Notes: generated by a model not told the origin, from the letters alone. A DNA stretch of 64,000 nt from Branchiostoma floridae (GCF_000003815.2 NC_049988.1:22888091-22952090); one strand, 5' to 3'. Counted from the first letter of the stretch, positions 24,601 through 39,600 are shown. Program-made: numbers and translations.

Positions 24601-27600
24601 TATTCTATGATTCCATGAACTTGAAGGCTTGATATCACTTGAAGGCTTGATATCACTTGACAGATGCAGCCTGTGCCAAGCTGTGGTTCAACATCCAATC
24701 TCCGCATGACGTGTTTGTTATTAAAACTGTGTGGTATGCAGACAGTTCTGGCAGATTTCAGTACAATAGAGTCTGCATGTTGATCCTAGTACTGATATAA
24801 CTTCTCTTTGACATGTAGAGTTGATAGTGGAGCTTTGTGGGCCTGTGGCAGCAGCTGGTTATGACTTATGTTACTGTAAATTGTGTTCAGGGTGCTTGCT
24901 GGGACTTATTTTCACACATTAGGGAAGTGTTTGCAGATAGAGTAGTGGGGTGTGTGAAAGAGCGAATACTCAAATGTTCACCACAAAAAGTCTATTGCAA
25001 ATGTTTACACATTTGAATTGTCGTGCAATAAAGTTCTTTTATTGACAAGGTTTATTACAAGGTTTATTTCAAAATGCATGGCTTGGCACTGAATTGTGCT
25101 GACATGTACAAACACATTCATTAAGACAACCACAATAAAAACAAAATCATTAGGCCACACCAATTTAATTTCTTGGTTCACGGATTCGCTCGCTCCTATT
25201 TTTTGGAAAAAAAAAATAAAAATGAAAATTACCACTCAGCAAATTTTCACCATTAATGAAACCATTCACCAACTTTCTGGTGTAGCAAATTGGCCTTTAT
25301 ATTGTAATCTCCTTAATGTGTGGGTATTATTATTGAAGTTATATTTTTCGTTCATGAAGAATGGGATAAACAGAAAAACTGACACTACTTCTGTAAATCC
25401 ATGAACCAAGAAATTAAATTGGTGTGGCCTTATATTACATTAAACAAGCTTCATGTGCCACACCTACATACCCAGTATCAACATATAAATGTACAAAAAT
25501 GACTCTGTTAATGAAGCGCCCCCTATCAACTGTCAGGATGATAACATCTTCTGTTATAAAATACTTGTTGGAACAAAAATAGAAAAAATAGATAAGCATT
25601 GAATATGGACAACTAGAATCCTGTTCAATGTAGCACATGTATTTCCAGAAGATGAAAACAAGACATTGACCAAATGTTTCCCATCCCCCCCAGGCGTCAA
25701 TGGACCTCCCCCCAGACAAGGCCAAGGTGCTGAGAAGTTACGACAACGACAAGAAATGGGACCTGATCTGTGACCAGGTAGGGCAACAAACAAACAAACA
25801 AGTGTTCATGTTAGGTAGTGTTAGACAACACAAGAAATGGGACCTGATCTGTGACCAGGTAGGGCAACAAACAAACAAACAAACAAACAGGTGTTCATGT
25901 TAGGTAGTGTTAGACAACATAAGAAATGGGACCTGATCTGTGACCAGGTAGGGCAACAAACAAACAAACAAACAAACAGGTGTTCATGTTAGGTAGTGTT
26001 AGACAACATAAGAAATGGGACCTGATCTGTGACCAGGTAGGGCAACAAACAAACAAACAAACAAACAGGTGTTCATGTTAGGTAGTGTTAGACAACATAA
26101 GAAATGGGACCTGATCTGTGACCAGGTAGGGCAACACACAAACAAACAAACAGGTGTTCATGTTAGGTAGTGTTAGACAACATAAGAAATGGGACCTGAT
26201 CTGTGACCAGGTAGGGCAACAAACAAACAAACAAACAAACAAACAGGTGTTCATGTTAGGTAGTGTTAGACAACACCAGAAATGGGACCTGATCTGTGAC
26301 CAGGTAGGGCAACAAACAAACAAACAAACTAACAAACAGGTGTTCATGTTAGGTAGTGTTAGACAACACCAGAAATGGGACCTGATCTGTGACCAGGTAG
26401 GGCAACAAACAAACAAACAGGTGTTCATGTTAGGTAGTGTTAGACAACATAAGAAATGGGACCTGATCTGTGACCAGGTAGGGCAACAAACAAACAAACA
26501 AACAAACAGGTGTTCATGTTAGGTAGTGTTAGACAACATAAGAAATGGGACCTGATCTGTGACCAGGTAGGGCAACAAACAAACAAACAAACAAACAGGT
26601 GTTCATGTTAGGTAGTGTTAGACAACACAAGAAATGGGACCTGATCTGTGACCAGGTAGGGCAACAGGTGTAAATGGGGATTCTGATGAGTTTTGATTAT
26701 ATCTTGATTAAGTATTAATGGTGCCAGGCACACTCAAACGAAACCTCTACATAACTTCATAAGGACCACCTGCCAAATATGACCACTTTTTGGTGGTCCC
26801 TTTGACGCAAGCATTGAGAATCCTGAAGTACTAATTTTTGTCACAGAAAACAGAAGAGTTCCCAGTTTATGGGGCTCTGTTGGCTGTGACAAAAAGTTGC
26901 TTTGAAACTGATATAAACCTAAAAAAGATGTATGTAAAGTTTTGATTCACTGTTGTCATGTGGTTTGTGTTATCCATTTTTAAGTGATAAACATTTTGTT
27001 TTAAAAAGTGTTTAATACTAAGTTTTGTTACTGTCGTGTTACAGGAAAGAGTCCAGGCCAAAGAGCCCCCACACACGTACCTACAGAAACTACAGGGGTA
27101 CATGGAAGTCAACACAGCCAAGAAGGTCAGGAAAACTTGCACTACATGTCTATATGATACAAAATCTTTCATGATAAATAAAATACATTTTGCAGTGTAG
27201 CAATGTGGAGAACCTACTGTCCATAATGAAACCTGATATATCCCAATGTGACACATGTAGCAAATTATTGCAGATCGTCATCATCAGTTATACCAACATT
27301 TCAGAATGACGTTTAAAAGACAACTATATTACAGCTATCTTTACATATCAGATATTTTCAGAATAAGATGTAGCAAAGAGTGCAAAGGAAACCTGTATAT
27401 AGATGTTTCATTTAGATTTTATTGTTTTTCTCTCTTTTTTTTTGATGAAAATGATGTTTTTTCTCCTTTTGCCCAGAAGAGTAGTCGCAAGATGCTGGAG
27501 TCCACACAGGTGCTGAGGGACATCGAGATCTCGCTTAGGACTAACAACATTGAGTAAGTATGATAATTTATCAATAATCATATTCTTATCACAAGATATA

Positions 27601-30600
27601 AATGTTTAACTGTACCTACATAACATGGACATCTCGCTCAGGACTAACAACATCGAGTAAGTATCATAGTCTTTAATAATCATATAAGAGATAAAATAAC
27701 ATAGTTGTACCTACGTAGTACATTACATCGTGATGTCGCTCAGGACGCTCACTTAGCATCAATGCTATCTAAGAGTGGAAACCATCTTTTCATATTTTAC
27801 ATTATGAATGTGAATTGGCTTAAGGGAGGAATGTTCCTAAAGTTTCAAAATGTATGTGTACATAGATTTAGAAGTATATGATTGCTTTGTTTAGGATAGT
27901 ACATGTATGAAGGAAGTTATATGGAGATATAGTATGATACAGTATACACAAAGGAAGTCCTGAATAATTTTATTTCCACAGGTGGGTGAAAGAGTTTCTG
28001 AACCAGGAGAACAGTGGACTGGATGTGCTGGTGGACTATCTCACATTCACTCAGATACAGATTGTCTCGTAAGTAAACTTCACCTCATCAGCTTTACAGA
28101 GATTTTAAAGACAATATTGCTGCACTTTTTCTGTAATAAAGGAGCAGAATATTGAAGATTTTCCACTGTCATACAACACCAAAATTTGCTTACCTCGAAT
28201 TTTCAGTCGCACTTCTGTCGACCTTCTTCAGGAGTGACGATTCAGTTACTCTGATCACGTGACTCGAGTAACAAATCATAAAAGGAGTAGAATAGTTTTC
28301 CATTGGTGAAATCTTGTAATTTGTCATGTTTAAGGGTAACGCTTTTCATTGTCAATCGCTAAAATTCCATCATCATTCATATTAACTCTGGCCTCTGACA
28401 GGAGTCCCTCACCGAAGGCCAAACCTTCTTCACTGCATCCTAACCAACATGTTTATACATGTTATTCCCACCCCTACAGGAAAGACGACACATTCGGCAG
28501 CATGTCTACCAACTCCAGTCTGAGGAACATGGTCGGCTCCAGTCCGTACAGACTGTCCCATAACTACAAACCTTCATCACCACATCCTAACACACATGTT
28601 TATACCCACCCTACAGTAAAGACGACACATTCGGCAGCATGTCTGCTAACTCCAGTCTGAGAAACATGGTCGGCTCCAGCCTGTACAGACTGTCCCATAA
28701 CTACAAACCTCCATCACCTCATCCTAACACACATGTTTATACCCCACAGTAAAGACGACACATTCGGCAGCATGTCTACCAACTCCAGTCTGAGGAACAT
28801 GGTCGGCTCCAGTCCGTACAGACTGTCCCATAACTACAAACCTCCATCACCTCATCCTAACACACATGTTTATACCCTACACTAAAGACGACACATTCGG
28901 CAGCATGTCTGCCAACTCCAGTCTGAGGAACATGGTCGGATCCAGCCTGTACAGACTGTCACATAACTACAAACCTCCATCACCTCATCCTAACACACAT
29001 GTTTATACCCCACAGTAAAGACGACACATTCGGCAGCATGTCTGCCAACTCCAGCCTGAGGAACATGGTCGGCTCCAGCCTGTACAGACTGTCACATAAC
29101 TACAAACCTTCATCACCACATCCTAACACATATGTTTATACCCAACAGTAAAGACGACGCATTCGGCAGCATGTCTGCTAACTCCAGCCTACGTAACATG
29201 GTTGGCTCCAGCCCATACACTCACAGACTGTCCCATAACTACAAACCTCCATCACCACATCCTAACACACATGTTTATACCCCACAGTAAAGACGACACA
29301 TTCGGCAGTATGTCTGCCAACTCCAGTCTGAGGAACATGGTTGGCTCCAGCCTGTAGTCTCACAGACTGTCCCATAACTACAAACCTCCATCACCTCATC
29401 CTAACACACATGTTTATACCCGACAGTAAAGACGACACATTCGGCAGCATGTCTGCCAACTCTAGTCTGAGAAACATGGTCGGCTCCAGCCTGTACAGAC
29501 TGTCCCATAACTACAAACCTCCATCACCTCATCCTAACACACATGTTTATACCCCACAGGAAAGACGACACATTCGGCAGCATGTCTGCCAACTCCAGCC
29601 TGAGGAACATGGTCGGCTCCAGCCCGTAGTCTCACAGACTGTCCCATAACTACAAACCTCCATCACCTCATCCTAACACACATGTTTATACCCCACAGGA
29701 AAGACGACACATTCGGCAGCATGTCTGCCAACTCCAGCCTGAGGAACATGGTCGGGTCCAGTCCGTACGCGAAGAGCCCCTCCCGCAAGTCCACCAAGAA
29801 GAACCGAGACGTGGGCACAACTCGGGAGCGTGAAGACGTGCACGTCTGTATCATGTGTCTCCGCGCCATCATGAACTATCAGGTAAGGTCAATGACCTGT
29901 ACCAGATGAATGTAAGTTCATCTGTGACTGTAGTGAACATTATGTTACAATAGTAAGACCCTATATCTGTACACAAAATAAAGTGGCATTTACATCAGAG
30001 CCCAGCAACCTTCCCTCAACCGAGACGGGGGCCTTTGCTGACATCAAACTTCCAGTCCGGATGTGTGACTAAATAGGTTTTGGGTCATTTCTACTTGAGA
30101 AGGATCAGAGGACTGATCCAAACCTTGTTGGTAAGCGCTTTATTTTGTGTGCGGATATAGAGACTTAAAATTGTAACATGACCTTAACCAGATGGCTGCC
30201 ACCCTGTGGTGTTCAATAACATAATGTAGCAAGTGGTAGGACAGAGCCTGTGGGGCTGGTCACTTTGAAGTGTGAGAATGTCCGCATCATGTGTCTGCGC
30301 ACCATCATGAACTATCAGGTGAGGTCAACGACCTGGACCAGACGGCTGTCGCCATGGTTACAGTTAAAGTAGCAGACACCCTGTGGTGTTCGGTTGCACA
30401 ATGTAGCAAGTGGTAGGACAAAGCCTATGGGGCTGGGCATCATATAGCTTTAGAATGTGTGCATCATGTGTCTCTGCGCCATCATGAACTATCAGGTAAG
30501 GTCAACGACCTGAACCAGGCGGCTGTCTCCATGGTTACAGTTAAAGTAGCAGACACCCTGTGGTGTTTGATTACACAGTGTAGCAAGTGGTAGGACAAAG

Positions 30601-33600
30601 CCTGTAGAGCTGGTCACCATAAAGCGTGAGGATGTCTGCATCATGTGTCTGAGTCCCATCATGAATTATCGGGTAAAAATCTGACTCAGGGCCAGGGGTT
30701 CAGGGTTTGAATCCCTGTTTGGTGCCCACGTGTCTTATACTCTACCAGGAGGGGTTATTACTTTATTGTTATTGTTTTTTCTCAATTGTTGCTGTTCCTT
30801 ATTACTGTATTAATTTATCTTATATTTACTACACGTGTATGTAGATTTAATTTTAGTATTTTAACTTAGTTAAGTGGAGGAGGGATTTGTACAAGCCATG
30901 CAGGCTTCTCCCCTCCTCCTGCACTTTTCTTAACTTTTCTTTACTTTAATTGTTATTATTTTTATGTGCAAAATAAACAAACATAAACAAACAGGTTGTT
31001 GTTTGTCTCTTCCAGCATGGGTTTAACATGGTGATGGCCCACAAGATGTGTGTGACGGCGATCGCTCTCAGTCTCAACCATAACAGTCCCAGGTACGAAA
31101 ACTCTTCTGTCGGTAGCCAATCAGAGCTTAGCCTTCTGCTGGTACTGTGTTTAAGATTTTTTTGAGTTGTTTTCTACTGATTATTAGTAGATATCAAGCT
31201 GTAAGAACAATTGTAGCTTTGATCATTATGCAGATGGAAAACATCTATTTTAGTTGTACATATAGTAAGGTTCTTCAAAGACACAACCAGAATTGTAATC
31301 ACTTCCAAAGTTTTAATTGTAGGACTTTAAACGATGTAACTGTATCTCTGTTATATACTTTGTCTGACCCTTGCCTCTTCCCTCTTCACCTCAATGAAAA
31401 GCAGCCTGCAGGCCGATTTGAGCTTTCATGAATAAATAAAGGTTCAAACAAACAAACAAACAGTTGTATTTTCTATCACAAAACAACCAACATTAGGGCA
31501 TCTACAATATGGCATTCTCTTCCCTTCCAGAACGAAGGCCCTTGTCCTTGAGCTGCTGGCAGCCATGTGCCTGGTGAAGGGGGGGCACGAGATCACACTC
31601 AAGGCTTTCGACAACTTTAAGGAGGTACGTGTCATCTTAAGATATCTCCCAAGATGCAAGCAATAATTATTTTCCTGAAATGGTGTGATGATGGTTTTAA
31701 GTACACAGTTTCGTGTTTAGTTACCTATGAAAGAAAGCGGAATATTTGTGATCCAAAGAACTAAAACAGAAACAAGGTTTGAAAGATCTGTTGACAACTT
31801 CTCAAGTTGTGCTGCAATATTCTCGATGATCTAAACAGCGTAATCCATAACAGTTTACTTGTCATTTATGCACATGTCTTTTTGCTTCCAGGTTTGCTAC
31901 GAGACGAAGCGGTTTGAAAAACTGATGGATTCCTTCTGTACCGAGGAGAGCAACATTGACTTCATGGTGAGGATGGTTTTATTTACACTTCATACTGAAG
32001 GTAGTATAGTGTGTTCTGTATATTAGTTTGGCTGTAAAAGACGGGTACATGTAGCTAGGGCTAGGCAACCAGCCAGCATCCTCCTAACGCCCGATCCCAA
32101 CGGCATTAGCCTATGGGGCCCTGCTATCTCATTCCCTATCAGTGGTTATTATGATTGTCGCCACAAACAAGCTGTCAACCAATCAGAGAATAGGCCTTTC
32201 TTGGGCTTGTTGTTGTCGCAAGCTGTCTCGTAAAGGCCGCTGGGAAGCCATCAGCCAATCATGTTACGTATTACATGGCTCCATCCTCCTACGCCCGATC
32301 CCCAACGGCTGACTGCCCATATAAGGGCAAGCTCATTAAAATTTATAAGTAGGGTGCTCCCTGGCTGTTGAAGAGTTAAATTTTGATGGCATGTCACACG
32401 CTACATGTTTTCTTTTTGGCAATGCCACAGGGACGGAGCCGTTGGTACAACACTATGATTTAGTAATGATTATCATTTTTCTACATATTCCACGCATAGA
32501 TTCTCAAGAGAATTCTACAAATTCCAGTCACGGATTTCTGAGGGAATATCTTTGGGGACTGGCCTTTGCATATAGCAAGGAGGAACTTTTATCTTGGGGC
32601 ATGGAAGAGCAGTAGTTTGTACAAACTATTGCAGCTTTTATAAGACCTTGTATGAATTGTCAGACAGGAATTGAAGATGTGTGTTGATATGTGAGCTAAC
32701 AGCATGTTGTTTGTTGTTTGTTTCAGGTTGCCTGTATGCAGTTTATCAACATCGTTGTGCACAGTGTGGACGACATGAACTACAGGGTACATCTACAGTA
32801 CGAGTTCACTCAGCTGGGCCTCGACACTTATCTAGAGGTAAGCAGTCATATTACTAAAAAGTTCTCAAGACATAGTATGCCTTGCAGTGCAAAATTAAAG
32901 AAAAAATTAATATACAGCTGTAAAAAATGTGCATCTTAATAATACCATAATGTGTTTTGTTCCAAAGAGTAAACGTATCTGTTATTGAATAGAATTTTGG
33001 GAAAACTTCAATCCACAGAAACATTATACTTGTACATGTACACAGATGATATAGATGTCATTTGTGAAATTTGCCCTGTTTTAGTAACATGTCTTAGACT
33101 ATTACAAGTTGGAGAACTTTTTCCATACTCAAAAAGTCTTCTAGTGTGGCTTAGATGCACAAAAAGGCTGAGATCTAGCCTAATATACAAAAAATAACCC
33201 AGCAGGTTGATTTTACCAAATTAGAACAAGAAATAACACTTCTCCCCTGACATTTCATTTTTGTTTGATCACAGAAACTGAGAAACACAGAGAGTGACAA
33301 GCTCGGGGTCCAGATCCAGGCGTACCTGGATAACAAGTTCGACGTCGCGTCTCTGCTGGACGACTCAGAGACCAAAACAGCTGCTCTGGAGAGAGTGGTG
33401 GAGCTGGAGGAACAGGTCTCACATGTAAGTTCTTAATGGTCTCACACACACAGCTCAGTTTGTAGTCTCAGATGTCGGTTTGGGATGGCATCGCATTTGT
33501 AAGTATTGATTCAAGTTCAGAATATTAAGTATTTATAATCATAATGTGAAATTGAAAAATTGTTAACCATGTCATTTTATCATTCATGAAAATAAATGTA

Positions 33601-36600
33601 ATTCAGACCTGACATTTTACATGTACCTATCTGCCAACATCGATATCATATAAAAGATGGATTGATTGATTAATTGATTGATTGAAATTAATTAAATGTA
33701 CATGGTCAGATGTAGAATTTTACTTCAGTCTCCCATGTAGGTTTATTGTGGTCTCACAGGTAAGTTTTCAGCTCACAAATAATGTTCCTTTCCTTGTAGT
33801 TGAGTGAGAAGCTGCAAGACCTTGAGGAAGAGTCCTTAGTGAAAAGTCTGAAAAGTTTCTTTTCCTTTCCTTAGTAAAAAGTCTTAAGTTTCTGTTCCTT
33901 TCCTTCCAGCTGAGTGAGAAGCTACAGGACCTTGAGGAGGAGTCTTTAGTAAAAAGTCTTGAACTTGAGCGGCAGCTGGCCGAGGCGCTGAGGGAGGCAG
34001 AACTTCTCAAGGTACGTCAGGTTAAACTTCGTTCCTTTAGAAGATTCCAAGAAACAGACTGTTGTAAAATAAATTGATTTATACAACAATTTTCATCAAT
34101 CAATGACTGTTTTTGTAAAGGTACAGTACATACCTCCCAAATTTTCGATGTCTACCAGTACATCATCATCAGGGCAATGACCTAGTCTCAGTTCTCGCGA
34201 GAGAAAATTTGGGAGGTATGTACTGTACCTTTACAAAAACAGTCATTGATGAAAAGTGTTGTAACTGTTTGCATACGTGACTGATGAACCTCTTCAACGA
34301 AATTGATTTATATCAATATTCGTTGTGTTTGAAAGTACCCTTAGAAGAAAAGACCAAAGTCCTTGCCACACACTTCATAAAGCACAGGACGGCACCATTC
34401 TTTGTTTCTTTAGCCCTAGGGCAACACAAGTTTGTGCAATGACTACAGCAGGGGGCTGGGCCACTGGTGGTGGTCTGTGTGTTTGACTTCCATACTCTTT
34501 CCCAAATGCTGAGTGCTAAGCAGAGAAAGCAGCATGTACCATTTTTAAACTAAATCAAAGTCTTGGGTATAACCTGACCAGGGATAGAAACCATACAATA
34601 CTAAATACAAGGCAAACAGGCCTTTAGGTAATTGTTGTCTTATGTTACCAGGAAACTGGGGTTGTGAAACTTAAGTGATGTATTGACCACATTGTTAAAA
34701 CCCTCATTCCCCACCTACAGTTATTAAGTCTAAAAAATAAATGTGTCTAAAGGCACCTTTAGGTAACTGTTGTCTTATTTCCCCAGGAAACGTGTCAAAG
34801 CGGACGTTGAATTGATGTTTTGACCACAGACTTAAAACCATCTTCCCCTACTACTATGAAAGTTGCAAGCAAAAATAGACGAATTGTGTTTTGCTGCATT
34901 TTTAGGTTATTGTTGTTTTACTTCCCCAGGAAACATGTGCCAAAGCAGACACGGAGGTAACGACTCTTCGCCGGCTGGTGAAACAGAAGGATGAAGAAGT
35001 CATCAAACACCAGACACTGCTGGACTCCAAACTGCAGGTCAGGGGCTCCCTCTAGCAACATTGCCTAAAACTGCAGCCTTATTGAGAAAGTCAAAGCATT
35101 AAATGAATATTTGCTTTTAGAGGTGGCTTTAGTTAGATGTCATCAAACACCTGACACTGCTGGACTCCAAACTGCAGGTCAGGGGCTCCCTCTAGCAACA
35201 CCAACTAAAACTGCAACCTGTATCTTGTACTCTTGATCCAGATTTTGGAGAGTTAGACTCGTCTGTATTGTTAAATGCAGCAGGAAAGTGTTGCAATCCT
35301 TAGGATAGGATGGTAAACCGTTCATGAAACTTGTAGAAAACAGCAAGCTTTGTACTTGTATATACTGCACATAACATTTGTCTTTCCTGTCAAGACCAGT
35401 TGAAGTTTAGCTCTCCGATAATCCAAGACTTGGTCAAAACATGTACAAGTTAGAGAAATTATTTCCACAGAACCATACCAAAGGACAATTCCCTCAAAAG
35501 CAATATTAATATTAATGACATACCAGCCTGATGAAGATATTGACCTGGCCAAGATCATCATATTTTGCATCTTGTTTTTTTACATCTTGTTTTTCCAACA
35601 GCTTCAATGTCGAGATGAGGATTGGTTGATGCACTGATTGATTGATGTATTGATAAATTGATGTATTGATTGCTAACCCCACCTGTAGGAGTTGCAGCTG
35701 CAGCGCCGAGAGGAGGCAGACGGAGCGTCGTCGCCGGGGGAACACGACGACAAACGTGCCGCGCCGATCCTTTCCATCCCACCTCCCCCTGCCGAACCCT
35801 ACCAGACTGACGCAGGTGAGATGTTTGTTTGTTTGTTTGTTTGTTTGTTTGGGAACACGACGACAAACGTGCCGCCCCGATCCTCTCCATCCCCCCTCCC
35901 CCCGCAGAACCCTACCAGACTGACGCAGGTGAGATGTTTGTTTGTTTGTTTGTTTGTTTGTTTGGGAACACGACGACAAACGTGCCGCCCCCATCCTCTC
36001 CATCCCCCCTCCCCCTGCTGAACCCTACCAGACTGACGCAGGTGAGATGTTTGTTTGTTTGTTTGTTTGTTTGGGAACACGACGACAAACGTGCCGCGCC
36101 GATCCTCTCCATCCCCCCTCCCCCTGCTGAACCCTACCAGACTGACGCAGGTGAGATGTTTGTTTGTTTGTTTGTTTGTTTGTTTGGGAACACGACGACA
36201 AACGTGCCGCGCCGATCCTCTCCATCCCCCCTCCCCCTGCAGAACCCTACCAGACTGATGCAGGTGAGATGTTTGTTTGTTTGTTTGTTTGTTTATTTGT
36301 TTGTTTGTGAACACGACGACAAACGTGCCGCCCCGATCCATTCCCCCTCCCCCTGCCGAACCCTACCAGTCTGACGCAGGTGGGGATGTTCTGTGCCTGT
36401 TTGTTTGTTTGTTTGTTTGAATCTTTGCTTATTCACAAGAAGCTCAAATAGGCCTGTTTGACACAATCTAACAAAGGTACAGATCACAGGTTATAATCTG
36501 ATAAAGTTTCTCTTCAGACTTTTCAGCCAGTAATTAGGCAAACTAAGTGGCATTTTGGTGGCTTTTTGTATTAGTTCGAAACCTTAGTGTCTAGCTTTTT

Positions 36601-39600
36601 TATCATTCTCTTTGAAAGGAATACACTGTTTACATTTTAATCTGCTCTGTTATTTAGTTTCCTTTGATATGGGCCAAATATTGACTCATGATTGAGCCCC
36701 AATATGTTCAAATAGCAAAGACAAAGAATTACACCTAAAGTAACAATGTAAGACTTTATTTAATTGTCTTCCTTTGAAATGTATGAGATTCATAAGAAAA
36801 ATTAAGCATTTAGATTCTTTTATTACACTTATCCCTTGCCTTACTTGCAGGTAACAAAGTCCCAAGACCGAGTTCACTGGCCCCGGCAGCAGGCGCACCA
36901 TCATCATCAGCAGGAGACTTGCCGCCCCCACCCCCTCCCCCTCCTCCACCTGCACCACCCCCTCCCCCACCCCCGGGCATGCCCCCACCCCCTCCACCAC
37001 TCCCTGGGGCAGCCATGGCAGGTAAGGGTCGTTCAGTTCTACATCAAGCAGTGCTACAGGAAATAGTTTGGTTTTAAATAGTTATACCTGATTTAACATG
37101 AAAAACTACTTTTGTTCAACACAAAGCAAAATAGCTCACCTCGAATTTTCAGTTTTAAAACTAACTTAAAGGAATTTATAGGAAATTCTGCTGTTTCTTT
37201 AGTAGTTCAAAAATATGTTTATTATATGTTTTTGTTTTGCAAAATCTATCATTTACATTTTCTTACTTTTATGCAGATAGTTTTGCTTCAAGTCAGAGAT
37301 ACGATTTTCAGTCAGCATATACCGCCACCACTCTGATCACTCAATGTCTGCTACTTGGATAAGCACAGTTATATTTTCAAGATAGAAAACATGTCTGAAG
37401 CAGGGGTCGAAGACAACATACAATTGGTTGGGCTTAAGCACAATCTGCAGGTGCATTTAATGTAAGTGTTAATGCAGAAATATTCCTGGTGGTTTTATAT
37501 TCGCGGTTTTCACGGTGGCCTCTTCACAGCAAACTTAAAACCACCACGAACATTTTTCCATTACAGTTTTAGACTACAGTCTATGGCGCTACCGCGAACT
37601 TAAAACCACAGTGAAAACTCCATTTTCCGCTAACGCAAAATTAAATCCCCACAAAATTAAATGCATTTACAGTACCTTGAGACCATATGAATCTATGTCT
37701 ATATATTAGTAATAATTGGCTAAAAAGCACCTGTTTTCTCCCAGCCCTGAAGATTAAGAAGAAGCATGTTCCAAAGTTCCGGCTGCCGGTTCTGAACTGG
37801 GTGGCGCTGAAACCCAACCAGGTGAAGGGGACCGTCTTCAGCGAGATCGACGACGACAAGGTCATCGAGGTAAGCTTCAAGGTCGTTTTTGATGCACAGT
37901 TTGATGAGGATTATGGGAAACTTTCTGATCACATTGTACTGTGCTCATTCAAACTCTGACCATTGAAGAAACCACACACAAGGCAAAACTAGTTTGGTGG
38001 TAAGGCTCGAATAAAGTAGTTCTGAACGAGAACTATGCAGCTACAGCATTCTTTCTGAAGATGTGAGTGAGTGTCTCTAGCTTCAGATCTTTTCTGTCCC
38101 ACTCATCATTTGGGAACCTGTGTTGTCCATTTTTGTTGTCAAATTTATTTTAAGCCTATGAAAATACATTTTCAAGTTCAGATTTTTTGATGGACAGGGT
38201 GAAAATTTTGCCTGTTTTGACAAGCAAATTTCCATCTCTTGTTGGAGGAACAGATAATGGCAATGTTGTACACAGACAGACAGACAGATATACAAGCACA
38301 CAGTTACAGTATTACAAGGTGCGATTCTCCCCCTTGCCAGGAACTGGACATGACAGACTTTGAAGACAACTTCAAGACGAAGGCTCAGCCTCTGGACTCC
38401 AAGGAGGATTCCATCGCTAAGAAGATATCTGAGAAGTCTATAAGGAAGAGGGACCAGGTGACTCTGATTGATGCCAACCGGGCAAGAAATCTTGGTAAGA
38501 AAAAAGCAGACTGGGTCATTGAAAGACATCTTTGTGTGATCAACCCGAAGTTTAGATTTTTACTTACTTAGCAGCTCAATTTACTGAAGTTAATTTTCTG
38601 CCAAATTAGCTGACATGAAGTAGAAATAAAAGTTATTAGATTAAATATTGATTGATTTAGTAGTTGATTGATAAATTGATTTCTCTTTCCTTTACAGTTA
38701 TCTCCAAAAGAAGATTGCCCTTGACAATGACCAGATCTTCAGAGCCATTGTCATGTAAGGATTCTAAACTCCTCTTTATCCAAGTATACAGTGTGGTTTT
38801 GGAACTTCTTAGTATACTGAACTTTTTACGCATTTAAATACCTTTTTAATCATTAGAAAAACACTGAATAAGGTTGATGATGAACTTTGTATTTCTCTCC
38901 TGTAGGTTTGACCTGAATGTGCTGAATGTTGACCAGGTGGACATTCTTATCAAGTTTGTACCCACGGAACAAGAGGTCAGTACACTAACCCTAACACTAA
39001 CATAACTCTAACCCTAGTGTGCTCAATGTCTCACCCACGGAACAGGAGGTCAGTACGCTAACCCTAAACGATATATCCCTAACACTAACCCTAACCCAAA
39101 CTGAGACTTGCAGAGTTTTTGGCATTGTCTATCTATCCCTTCTTTTGGGAGAGGTGGGTCATTAAGTCTTGATTTATTCTTCTAGTCGTAAGACGTATGA
39201 AAGGTTCTGTATCCTTTAGAAGTGTGATGAAAGGTAGTAGATGCTACCTGAAATGTCTGACTCTGTACATATGTCAGATCTATCCACTTGCATGAGCAAC
39301 CATTATGGTGTGTATCTTACTACCTCGATGTCTAACCTTCATCGACGATTGCTGTCGATACATAGTTCAACCAGGTTTAAGATATCTGTATAAAAATGTT
39401 GTTATCTGTGTCACAGATATTGTAAATTAGTTTTATGATTTTGTATTTCTATGTTGAAAACACATCCCGTTCTACCCCCACCAGGTAAAGGCATTTAGAG
39501 AGTATGAGATTAAAGATGTCTGTATAAGAATGTTGTTATCTGTGTCACAGATATTGTAAATTAGTCTTATGATTTTGTATTTTCATGTTGAAAACACTTC

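Noticed and set aside
25760-26668. CRISPR-like regular array
   Set aside because: Spacers are not unique: the whole unit repeats, and the conserved part is the end of an FMNL exon. The same reasoning applies to 57366-57988.
32085-32330. Promoter-like sequence with CCAAT and CATATAAG words
   Set aside because: These lie in a direct duplication (CATCCTCCTA.CGCCCGATCC) within an FMNL intron, without any downstream start.
35799-36374. About 180-codon ORFs on both strands
   Set aside because: By-products of the exon 14 donor array with (TTTG)n spacers.
38980-39110. Interstitial telomere (CCCTAA runs)
   Set aside because: Runs are short, mixed with CACTAAC, and form part of the duplicated exon 19 junction.
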